From assembly GCA_025929455.1 (NCBI GenBank), contig JAICMB010000074.1:1-10281 (forward strand): a stretch of DNA of 10,281 nucleotides, given 5' to 3'. The stretch's first letter is position 1. Each line of letters starts with the position of its first letter. Under the pieces are notes generated by a model. The model saw only the letters and a list, made by a program, of their open reading frames with translations. It searched no databases and had not been told where the DNA came from. The stretch comes from Bryobacteraceae bacterium. Its GTDB lineage: Bacteria; Acidobacteriota; Terriglobia; Bryobacterales; Bryobacteraceae. Positions 1-6,707 of this stretch are shown in pieces. The translations under genes were made by a program, and so were the position numbers.

Positions 1-3000
1 GGCCCGCCGTCGAGCGGCGCCAACCAGATGTTCCCCACGCCGGCGCGCACATCCACCATCGTTACGGCATCACCCCCGGGCGTCCAGCGCAGCGTGGAAT
101 CGGGCATCACGGTCGACGGCGCCGCCAAGGTTCGCACGGGCTCGTTCCCACCGTCAGGCGGAAACAACGCCAGCTTCCAAACGGGCTTGTCCTTGTTTTC
201 GGCATGCCAGCATGCGATGACTCCGTTAACGGGCGATATCGCCGGATGCGTCGTCAAGTGATGCGTCAACTGTCGCGGCACGCCTCCCTCTACGGGTACC
301 GTCCACAGGTTCCACATCGCGTCAATGCCGGTGTGATGGTAAACGAGATAACGTCCGTCGGGCGTGAACTGTGGCCAGTTGCTGTCCTGCACGCTCGCCG
401 TGAGTTGCCGCGGGTCGCTGCCGTCCGCGTTGGCCCGCCAGATGTTCCAGTTGCCGCTGCGATTGGAGTGAAAGGCGATGAGTTTGCCGTCGGGCGACGC
501 ATCCGGCGCGTAACTGCGCCCCGTACCGGACGTGATCTGCCGCTGCCCCGTGCCGTCCGCGTTCATTATCCACAGGTCGGCGATTCCGGTTGCATCGGAT
601 GCATAAAGAATTTTGTCATCGGGCGTCCAGCTCAAATCGAAATACCGTCCACCGCCCGGTGTGATTTGCACGGCATCGCGCGGATTGCGCGCGTTCGTTA
701 CGTAAATGTTCGAGAGCGTCTGGAGTTGGACCGAAACCATCTTCGTGTCGCCGGCCGCCACGCTCACGCCGATGTAATCGTCGAGGTCGGCGGTGATCCT
801 CCGGCTTGCGCCGCCATGCAGCGGGACATACCAGATGTGCTGGAACGACGAATCCTGCTCCTGCCCGATCACCGCGCATGCGCGCCCGCCGCGCACAAAC
901 GTGATGCGCTGCAGCCATTGCCAGCGCGGCGACGGCACTGTCTCCATGTTGCCGCCCGTTGTATCGACGCGCACGAGCCGGATGTAGAATCCCTTTGTGT
1001 CGGTGCCCTCAATGCCCGCGATGATAGTGCGGGCATCCGGAGACCATGCCGGATTAGCGCTGCGCGTGAACCGCTCCGGGAATTTCGTCGACGCGAGCAG
1101 CCGTGCACCGGAGCCGTCCGCGTTCGACACATACAGTCCATCTCGTCCCGCGGCGCGATCGGCACGCATGTACGCCGCGCGCGTGCCATCGCCGGTAAGT
1201 GCGATCTGCCCCGGCACGCCGCTCATCAATAAACGCGGGCGGCCATCCTTGAGCGGAACTTTGTGCAGCCTGCGGCTGGCGGGCTCGGACCACGAAAAGC
1301 TGACGAAGCTCACGGACCGACCGTTGTCTGTGAACCCCAGTCCCGTTACGTCGCTGTCGAACTCCGTGATCGCACGTGCCGCAGTGCGGTCTCTTAAATC
1401 GCGCAGCCACAGCCGCGTTTTGCCGCCCTCCGATGTTGTATACGCGACCGTGCTCGCGTCCGGAGAAATAGCGGCAAGCTGCGCCGTGCCGTTGGTGGTC
1501 AGCTTCGCGATCTTGAATGATGGGAAGAAGGCGCCCGCGCGCATCACAGCCACGCGCCAGACCACCACGGCAGCAATCAACACGATGACGGCAGCAGCCG
1601 CGGCCACCAGTTTGTAAGGGCGCTTCGTTTCGGCGGGAGCAGCCGCGCGCGTGAACCGCGGGTTCCTGCGCAGAAAATCCCAGCCCGGCGAAACGTCCAG
1701 CCACACCATCCACCAGTCGCAATCCTCACGCGCCTGCGCCAGAATGTGTAGCGCCTTCGCGCGATGCCCCGCCGCGATTTGCACCGCCGCGCGGACGTAA
1801 CCCGACACGTACTGCCGTTCGGCCTCGTCCTCCACCGACTCTGCGATCGCTCGCGCCGTCTGCAAATTACCCGCGCGCGCTTCGGCGTGCGCGAGTGCCG
1901 CAACCACTAGCGAGCCGGTACCGCTCAGACCCGCACCGAGCCGCGCCGCCTGCAGCGCGCCGGGCACATCGTCGAGTTCGAGGAGCGCCCAAGCGAGAAT
2001 GCTGTACACCACCGGCGCCTCACCGACATGCTGCAGCGCCGTGCGCGCAACTTCAACCGCCCGCGAAAACTGCCGCGCATTGTGATAACAAAGCGCGAGC
2101 GACGCCGCCGCCACCGGCGAAAACGGATCGAGTTTGCGCGCCCGCTCCAGGCTTGCAATAGCGAGATCGTGCTTGCCTCGCGCCGAATTGAGCAGCCCAT
2201 ACCACTGATGCGCCACCGCGTAATCCGGATCGCTCATGATCGCGAGCTGGAAATGTTCCGCGGCCGTGTTGAGATCGCGCTCCAGCGCCCATAGCGCAAA
2301 CCCCAATGCGGCGTGCCCTTCCGCCGATGCCGGGTCAAGCTGAATGGCCGTCAACGCGCGTTCCTTTGCCGCCGCGAACGATTCCGCCGGCCGCAGCCCG
2401 CCCGACATGCCCAGCACGATGTAATAATTCGCCACGCCGGCATGCGCTTTGGCGTACTTCGGATCGATCGCAATCGCTTCCATGAAGCACACCAGCGCAC
2501 GCGCCAGGTCTTCCGTGTTCGTGATGCTGCGGCTCCAATGCCAGCGGCCGCGCAGATACGCCTCGTGCGCTTTCGGGTTGGTGGTCCCGCGGCGCGCGAT
2601 GCGCTCGCGCTCCTCGCCCGTTAACTGCGGCAGCAGCGCCATCGCGACCTGCTCGGAGATGGAATCCTCTAGCCTGAGCAGGTCCTGTTGTCGCTCATCG
2701 AAGCTCGCCGCCCACTCCGTGTTGCCGGACGCGCAGCGCACCAGTTGCACGCTGACGCGGACCCGGTCGCCCTTGTTGTGGATGCGGCCTTCGAGCACAT
2801 ATTCAACGTTCAGATCCTTGCCCGCCTGCGGCGCGGCGTCCGCGGCGCTGTACTTCAGAACGGCGCTGGTCGGTTTTACCAGCATGCGTCCCACTGCGCT
2901 GAGCTTTGTGATCAGCGCGTCGGTCATGCCGGTGCCGAGATAGACGTCGCTGGTGCTATCGCAGTCCAGGACTTGAAACGGCAGGATCGCGACGGAGCCT

Positions 3001-4082
3001 GGCAACGCAGCGCCGCGCGCCGATTGCTCGCCGGTGGGCGACAGCGTAATGCCATCGCGATAGCGCTGCACATCGGCGGCAAACGCTTCGGCCGATTCGT
3101 AGCGGTCCTCCGGCGCCCAGCGGATCGCCCGCAGCACCAGCACACGCAAATCGCCAGTGAGTGGTCCCTCTTCCGTTGCAGCGTTGATGTCTTCGTGCGA
3201 CGCTTTCGGGCCCGGGCGCACGCCGGTCAACAGTTCGTGAAGCATCACGCCGAGCGAATAGATGTCGCTGCGAATCGTCGCCGCCTCGCCGCGTAACTGC
3301 TCCGGGCTCGCATACGCCGGCGTGAGCACGTGCAGCCCCGTCGCCGTATTGTCCAACTCCGCGCCCGGCTCCGGTTGCAGCAGCTTCGCGATACCGAAAT
3401 CGAGCAGCTTCGGCGTGCCGTCCTTCTTAACCAGAACGTTGGTCGGCTTCAGGTCGCGATGTACAATCAGCCGCCGGTGCGCGTAGTGCACCGCGGAGCA
3501 CACCTTCAAAAAAATGTCGAGCCGCTCATCGGTGCCGAGCGAGTGCGCGGCGCAGTAGCGGTGCAGCGGCTCGCCTTCGACATACTCCATAACGAAGTAC
3601 GGCAGTCCGTCGGTCGTCGTACCGCCATCGATCAGACGCGCAATGTTGGGATGTTCGAGCGTCGCGAGAATCTGCCGCTCGTTGCGCAGCCGGCGGATGG
3701 CAAACTCCGTTTCGCGCCCGCGCCGGATTTGCTTAATGGCAACGCGCTTCCGAAATTCCTCGTCCGCGCGAACCGCCAGGTACACCGTTCCCATACCGCC
3801 GCGCCCGATCTCTCTTTCGAGCCGGTATGCACCGATGCGCAGGCCGGAATCGCTCGGCTCGGCTACGGTTTCAAGCTCGCTGAAGGACGGCAGCGAAGCC
3901 GCGGGCGATTCCAGAAAATCGCCGGTTTCGTCGTGCGATAGCAGCAGCGATTCGACCTCCTGTCGCAAGATCGCATCGTCGCCGCACGCATCCGTAAGAA
4001 ACGCGGAGCGCTCCGCCGCAGGCATATCCAGTGCCTCGGCGAAAATGCGCTTCACGTCATCCCAGGAATCCTTGCCAACCAT
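1..4082 (-). CDS. Receptor-type Ser/Thr protein kinase with TolB-N-like, TPR, TM and PD40 propeller modules (C-terminus cut by window edge)
   Basis: An uninterrupted frame of 1360 codons runs off the left edge. Residues 1-80 are a helical leader (motif EVESLL at 42-47). The kinase domain covers about 85-343: glycine loop GRGGMGTV (93-100), VAIK lysine K117, probable helix-C Glu E135, HRDLKPTN (208-215), DFG (228-230), and SPE in place of APE (259-261). All catalytic residues are present, so it should be active. Residues 363-483 resemble the TolB-N-terminal-like domain that starts SVAILPF and contains YVLEGRI. About eight TPRs fill 502-810, ending in LRRNPRF. One hydrophobic helix lies at about 824-843. 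From 852 onward come PD40/TolB-like blades with recurring SPD/TPD and NADG(S/T) motifs. I infer that the kinase and TPRs are cytoplasmic and the propeller periplasmic. AGGG at 4090-4093, seven bases upstream, supports this ATG over the out-of-frame ATG at 4087. The target is unknown. Confidence 0.93.
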   Translation of the reverse strand, partial: MVGKDSWDDVKRIFAEALDMPAAERSAFLTDACGDDAILRQEVESLLLSHDETGDFLESPAASLPSFSELETVAEPSDSGLRIGAYRLEREIGRGGMGTVYLAVRADEEFRKRVAIKQIRRGRETEFAIRRLRNERQILATLEHPNIARLIDGGTTTDGLPYFVMEYVEGEPLHRYCAAHSLGTDERLDIFLKVCSAVHYAHRRLIVHRDLKPTNVLVKKDGTPKLLDFGIAKLLQPEPGAELDNTATGLHVLTPAYASPEQLRGEAATIRSDIYSLGVMLHELLTGVRPGPKASHEDINAATEEGPLTGDLRVLVLRAIRWAPEDRYESAEAFAADVQRYRDGITLSPTGEQSARGAALPGSVAILPFQVLDCDSTSDVYLGTGMTDALITKLSAVGRMLVKPTSAVLKYSAADAAPQAGKDLNVEYVLEGRIHNKGDRVRVSVQLVRCASGNTEWAASFDERQQDLLRLEDSISEQVAMALLPQLTGEERERIARRGTTNPKAHEAYLRGRWHWSRSITNTEDLARALVCFMEAIAIDPKYAKAHAGVANYYIVLGMSGGLRPAESFAAAKERALTAIQLDPASAEGHAALGFALWALERDLNTAAEHFQLAIMSDPDYAVAHQWYGLLNSARGKHDLAIASLERARKLDPFSPVAAASLALCYHNARQFSRAVEVARTALQHVGEAPVVYSILAWALLELDDVPGALQAARLGAGLSGTGSLVVAALAHAEARAGNLQTARAIAESVEDEAERQYVSGYVRAAVQIAAGHRAKALHILAQAREDCDWWMVWLDVSPGWDFLRRNPRFTRAAAPAETKRPYKLVAAAAAVIVLIAAVVVWRVAVMRAGAFFPSFKIAKLTTNGTAQLAAISPDASTVAYTTSEGGKTRLWLRDLRDRTAARAITEFDSDVTGLGFTDNGRSVSFVSFSWSEPASRRLHKVPLKDGRPRLLMSGVPGQIALTGDGTRAAYMRADRAAGRDGLYVSNADGSGARLLASTKFPERFTRSANPAWSPDARTIIAGIEGTDTKGFYIRLVRVDTTGGNMETVPSPRWQWLQRITFVRGGRACAVIGQEQDSSFQHIWYVPLHGGASRRITADLDDYIGVSVAAGDTKMVSVQLQTLSNIYVTNARNPRDAVQITPGGGRYFDLSWTPDDKILYASDATGIADLWIMNADGTGQRQITSGTGRSYAPDASPDGKLIAFHSNRSGNWNIWRANADGSDPRQLTASVQDSNWPQFTPDGRYLVYHHTGIDAMWNLWTVPVEGGVPRQLTHHLTTHPAISPVNGVIACWHAENKDKPVWKLALFPPDGGNEPVRTLAAPSTVMPDSTLRWTPGGDAVTMVDVRAGVGNIWLAPLDGG

Positions 4083-4089
4083 TTCATTG

Positions 4090-4093
4090 CCCT
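4090..4093 (-). promoter_or_regulatory. Shine-Dalgarno of the kinase gene
   Basis: On the minus strand the bases AGGG end seven nucleotides before the ATG at 4082. A second ATG at 4087 overlaps in another frame and stops after about a dozen codons. It lies only two bases from AGGG, so the spacing decides for 4082. Confidence 0.5.
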
Positions 4094-4107
4094 GTACTGG
4101 TTGAATT

Positions 4108-4128
4108 CACCCGGAACGCACCCGGAAC
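4108..4128. repeat. Tandem direct repeat upstream of the kinase gene
   Basis: The decamer CACCCGGAAC occurs at 4108-4117 and again at 4119-4128, a period of 11 bp (about one helical turn), 26-46 bp upstream of the kinase start. The spacing suits a protein-binding site read on one face of the helix, but no known operator is recognised. It could also be a chance duplication. Confidence 0.6.
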
Positions 4129-4149
4129 CTCACTGTGATTTATTGATCG

Positions 4150-4158
4150 ATTATCGCA
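4150..4158 (-). promoter_or_regulatory. Candidate extended -10 promoter for the kinase gene
   Basis: The minus strand reads TGCGATAAT, an extended -10 (TGn) followed by a hexamer with five of six matches to TATAAT. It would place the transcript start near 4143, with a leader of about 60 nt containing the tandem repeat. No convincing -35 hexamer was found at 16-18 bp, so this is a weak call. Confidence 0.28.
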
Positions 4159-4174
4159 CGATGGCGCGGCCAGT

Positions 4175-4220
4175 CTTGCCGGCAACGCTTCCGCGCGCGA
4201 CCTGAATCTCTGACGGCAAG
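4175..4220 (-). terminator. Weak stem-loop after the glycosidase gene
   Basis: CTTGCCG at 4175-4181 and CGGCAAG at 4214-4220 form seven-base inverted arms around a 32-nt loop, directly after the TAG stop of the glycosidase gene. The right-hand CTTGCCG arm also overlaps a 10-bp palindrome TTGCCGGCAA (4176-4185). There is no T tract and the loop is long, so intrinsic termination is doubtful. The rest of the 138-bp gap between the two leftward genes holds only the promoter and repeat candidates listed separately. Confidence 0.2.
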
Positions 4221-6359
4221 CTACTGCCGCGCCGGCGTGATTTTTCCCCGCAGCACCGTCACCGATGCCCTCGGCAGCGAATACACGGTGTCCTCACGCC
4301 CCTCCACCGTCGAAGTTGCCGGCGGTCCATCCGGATCGGCGTGCCCGTTCGCGCCATCCGCATGCCACTGATACTCGTCCGCCCCGAACGTCACCCGCGT
4401 AACCGGCCCGTTGAAGTATCGATCCGCGTGCGCCTGGTCATCGTTGAACCGTACATGCACGCCATGCGCCCGGTCGCGATCCTTATTCACCAGCATCAGC
4501 GACCATTGCCCGTCGGGCCGTTCCAGCGCGTACGCCGTCACCAGCACGTTCCCGTACGGATCGCGCACATCGCTCTCCGCGCGATACATGCGATGCATTT
4601 TATCGACCGGCTGCACCCATTCCTTGTTGATCAACTGCGCCACAAAATAATTCGCGGTGTAACTCTTGATGTTGAAGTCGCGATCCACTACGAACATCCC
4701 GAAGGTGCCCCACGAATCGTTGCAGCCGCGCCGCAGCGCGCTTGGAATGTAATGAAAGAAGTAGTTGCCGCTCCCGCCGTTCGCAAACAGCGCGCCCGTG
4801 TAATCGGCCCACCACAGGCCGCCCATGATATCCACGAATGCTTCGCTCACCTGCGCGCCAAGGCTCACTTCCGTCACCATGAACGGCGTGTTCGGCGGCA
4901 GCCCGTCGTCTTTATACGCCTGTATGATATGTGCGATGTTCTCTGGCTCGCGATACAGATCGTTCCAGGAAGTGTTGCAGGCCTCGTACGGATAGTGCTC
5001 GAACGACAGAAACGCGAAATCCTGAATGCGGTCGTGCGCGCGCAGATAGTCGAAAAACCGCCCAAGCCACGATACACGCCCTTCCGCATCGGGCCATACC
5101 GAGACATCCTTGATTACGCCCTCGAACGACGGCCCGCCGAGCTTCGCCTCCGGAGCGACCTTGTGAATCGCCCGCGCGAACTGGATGTACAGCGCGCCGT
5201 AGTCCTCGGGCATCATGTGCTGCCCATCCGCCTCTTCGCCCATCTCGATGTACGAAACCGGATACTTGCGCGCCTTCAGATACGCGATCTCGGCCGCCGC
5301 ATCCTCCGGCGTCGAATAGAGCAGCGCGATAGGGACGATCGCCGGGAGCCCGCGCGTGATGCCGCTTGTAAAGAACAGATCGAAGCCGACCTGATCGCCG
5401 CTCTTCTCCGTCAGATCGGTTTCCGCATGCCATGAATCGACCGACGAGCACGCCGTCGCCGACTGCTTGCGCGTTGGCTCGTGATGCACCAGATCGTGAA
5501 ACTCGCCGCCGTCCGACAAGGTGCCCGCGTAAAGTTCGCTGATAGCAAAGCCCAAGCAATTGCGCGGATCGGAAGAGCCGTGTGTATCGCAGGTGCTCGA
5601 CGACTGCGTCATCCACACGCGCAGGTACCGCACCGGCGTCATCCACGACGCCAGCCGCAGCGTAACGGTCCCGCCCTTGCCCTCGCTCACCGACCCCAGC
5701 GGGAATGTCTGCCAGATGCCGGCGTCCGGCGGATAAAAAGGATTGCGCTCGCCTGTCCAATATTGCACGCGATACTTGATCGAGTATGGCGCCGCCCATG
5801 CGATGCGGACCGCATTGATGTCCGCCTTGCTCCCCAGATCGAGCGTCACCCACTGCGGATGGTCCGCCTCGCCCGTGAACCGCTGGGTCAGGTACGGATT
5901 GCTTTTCCAATACGTGTTCAGATCGCCGTCGGTCAGACGCGAATATCCAGTGCCGTCGCCGCTCGTGAACCCGCGATGCGGCAGCAGTGCGGCCCACGAA
6001 TGCCGGATCATGTCACCGGTGGGATGCGCGTCGCCGACGAAGTATCCTTCCTTCGCAGCCGCATTGCTCCAAGTCCCGCGCGGATTCCAATGCCATGCTT
6101 CCGCGAACAGTTCCGTGTTCTGCCGGTACGTAACCGGCTGCCATCCCGCCGATTGAATCTTCTTGATGAAGTCCGGCGACATCACCTTATCCGTAATGTC
6201 GCCGCGCAACCGGTCGACACCCGCTCCAAGCGCGCGCAGCGGACTGAATGAGTTGACCGCATGAGACGCATCCACCACGACGTTGGCCGGCGGAGCACCG
6301 CGTTGTGCGAACGCGAGCGTGGGCAGTAGCAATACGAGAGTACGAACCGACGGAGCCAT
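4221..6359 (-). CDS. Secreted clan GH-A-like glycoside hydrolase with an inserted discoidin (F5/8C) module
   Basis: The 712-residue product probably cleaves a glycan outside the cytoplasm. Residues 1-18 are a signal peptide with a likely cut at AFA|Q, which fixes the start at 6359 although the frame stays open to 6632. Catalytic-domain-like sequence begins at about 28. Residues 130-280 look like an F5/8C discoidin carbohydrate-binding fold (LTDGDLNTYWKS at 142-153, WVTLDLGS at 170-177, VRYLRVWM at 243-250). Barrel sequence then resumes: YIEMGEE (370-376) offers E376 as acid/base, and MVTEVSL (494-500) offers E497 as nucleophile. Residues 605-706 form a beta-sandwich tail ending like other GH-A accessory domains (TVYSLPRASVTVLRG). 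Cys pairs 257/268 and 461/546 could be disulfides. The residue before the acid/base Glu is Glu, not the usual Asn. The exact GH family (39, 51, 30 or 79-like) and the substrate are not resolved. Confidence 0.85.
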   Translation of the reverse strand: MAPSVRTLVLLLPTLAFAQRGAPPANVVVDASHAVNSFSPLRALGAGVDRLRGDITDKVMSPDFIKKIQSAGWQPVTYRQNTELFAEAWHWNPRGTWSNAAAKEGYFVGDAHPTGDMIRHSWAALLPHRGFTSGDGTGYSRLTDGDLNTYWKSNPYLTQRFTGEADHPQWVTLDLGSKADINAVRIAWAAPYSIKYRVQYWTGERNPFYPPDAGIWQTFPLGSVSEGKGGTVTLRLASWMTPVRYLRVWMTQSSSTCDTHGSSDPRNCLGFAISELYAGTLSDGGEFHDLVHHEPTRKQSATACSSVDSWHAETDLTEKSGDQVGFDLFFTSGITRGLPAIVPIALLYSTPEDAAAEIAYLKARKYPVSYIEMGEEADGQHMMPEDYGALYIQFARAIHKVAPEAKLGGPSFEGVIKDVSVWPDAEGRVSWLGRFFDYLRAHDRIQDFAFLSFEHYPYEACNTSWNDLYREPENIAHIIQAYKDDGLPPNTPFMVTEVSLGAQVSEAFVDIMGGLWWADYTGALFANGGSGNYFFHYIPSALRRGCNDSWGTFGMFVVDRDFNIKSYTANYFVAQLINKEWVQPVDKMHRMYRAESDVRDPYGNVLVTAYALERPDGQWSLMLVNKDRDRAHGVHVRFNDDQAHADRYFNGPVTRVTFGADEYQWHADGANGHADPDGPPATSTVEGREDTVYSLPRASVTVLRGKITPARQ

Positions 6360-6376
6360 AGGTGTTCCGAAACGCA

Positions 6377-6382
6377 AGTATA
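6377..6382 (-). promoter_or_regulatory. Candidate -10 box for the glycosidase gene
   Basis: The minus strand reads TATACT (five of six matches to TATAAT) preceded directly by TG. The leader would be only about 11 nt, and no good -35 is present upstream. Either this is a short-leader promoter or the true promoter lies farther into the intergenic region. Confidence 0.2.
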
Positions 6383-6478
6383 CAGAACCGCGGCCATCCG
6401 CAGAGCTACTAGCATGCGGTAGGCTCGGTGTACTACTACATCCCATTTCTTCGCAGCATGCGCACATTCCGTCGTAGG

Positions 6479-6515
6479 GCAGGTTGGCCAACCTGCGGCC
6501 GATTGTCAATCGGCC
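6479..6515. repeat. REP-like element of two abutting perfect palindromes
   Basis: GCAGGTTGGCCAACCTGC (6479-6496) is a perfect 18-bp palindrome. It is followed without a gap by GGCCGATTG-T-CAATCGGCC (6497-6515), nine-base arms around one base. Two adjacent palindromes in an intergenic region are typical of bacterial interspersed REP/BIME-type elements. From memory, similar units recur in Solibacter-type genomes, but copy number cannot be seen here. Transcribed, the element would fold into two short hairpins and could stabilise or attenuate transcripts. Neither hairpin is followed by a T tract. Confidence 0.75.
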
Positions 6516-6627
6516 TCGTCCGCCGCCGCACAATGGTGTGCCGACCGGCCCTGGTCCTCGCAAACGCCATTCCTTGTAGCCCATGCCCGGCTTCGACGGT
6601 TGGCCACTCCAGACCCGCCTCGTCCGC
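6482..6627 (+). repeat. Diverged second copy of parts of the palindromic element
   Basis: GGTTGGCCA occurs at 6482-6490 and 6598-6606. GCCTCGTCCGC occurs at 6513-6523 and 6617-6627. Both words keep the same order and strand, separated by 22 bp in the first copy and 10 bp in the second. The inner palindrome arms are missing from the second copy. CAATCGGC also recurs at 6507-6514 and 6652-6659. This suggests a decayed partial duplication of the element, though short GC-rich words could also recur by chance. Confidence 0.4.
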
Positions 6628-6629
6628 GC

Positions 6630-6651
6630 CACTAGTATCTTTCCACTAGTG
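6630..6651. promoter_or_regulatory. CACTAGT inverted repeat, possible operator
   Basis: CACTAGT (6630-6636) and ACTAGTG (6645-6651) are seven-base inverted arms around eight bases, 57 bp before the start of the ASPIC/UnbV gene. Each arm contains the palindrome ACTAGT, so the site can be read as inverted or direct half-sites with a 15-bp period. That geometry suits a dimeric regulator upstream of the candidate -10 box at 6682. No specific regulator family is recognised. Confidence 0.35.
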
Positions 6652-6681
6652 CAATCGGCGGCCGCACCAGCTATGCTGCGA

Positions 6682-6687
6682 TAAAAT
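6682..6687 (+). promoter_or_regulatory. Candidate -10 box of the ASPIC/UnbV-cytochrome operon
   Basis: TAAAAT matches TATAAT at five of six bases and ends 20 bp before the ATG at 6708. No -35 resembling TTGACA is present 16-18 bp upstream, where the sequence is GC-rich. The leader would be about 14 nt and shows no clear Shine-Dalgarno sequence. Confidence 0.25.
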
Positions 6688-6707
6688 CGGACGTCAAGCT
6701 CACTCCG

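Larger units (their letters stand above)
6360..6707. other. Divergent intergenic region of 348 bp
   Basis: This region separates the leftward glycosidase gene from the rightward ASPIC/UnbV gene and should hold both promoters. A minus-strand frame is open through it in phase with the glycosidase, but it lacks coding character and crosses the palindromic element. It contains the REP-like palindromes, a diverged partial repeat of them and the CACTAGT inverted repeat described separately. No RNA gene was recognised. Confidence 0.8.

Noticed and set aside
204..1232. 342-codon plus-strand frame opposite the kinase propeller.
   Set aside because: It is Arg/His/Ala-rich antisense shadow translation of a GC-rich gene, with no recognisable domain. 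The minus-strand frame carries all the motifs.
4341..5435. 364-codon plus-strand frame opposite the glycosidase.
   Set aside because: Its composition is low-complexity Arg/His/Val, and the opposite strand encodes clear glycosidase motifs across the same bases.
4912..5997. 361-codon second minus-strand frame inside the glycosidase gene.
   Set aside because: It is a frame-shifted shadow of the same gene; the main frame is intact from signal peptide to stop, so no frameshift needs explaining.
6479..6515. The double palindrome as a CRISPR repeat or a rho-independent terminator.
   Set aside because: There is only one such pair with no regular spacers, and no T tract follows either hairpin on either strand.
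6360..6632. In-frame 91-codon upstream extension of the glycosidase gene.
   Set aside because: It crosses the palindromic element, has no domain-like sequence, and would bury the clear signal peptide beginning at 6359 inside the protein.
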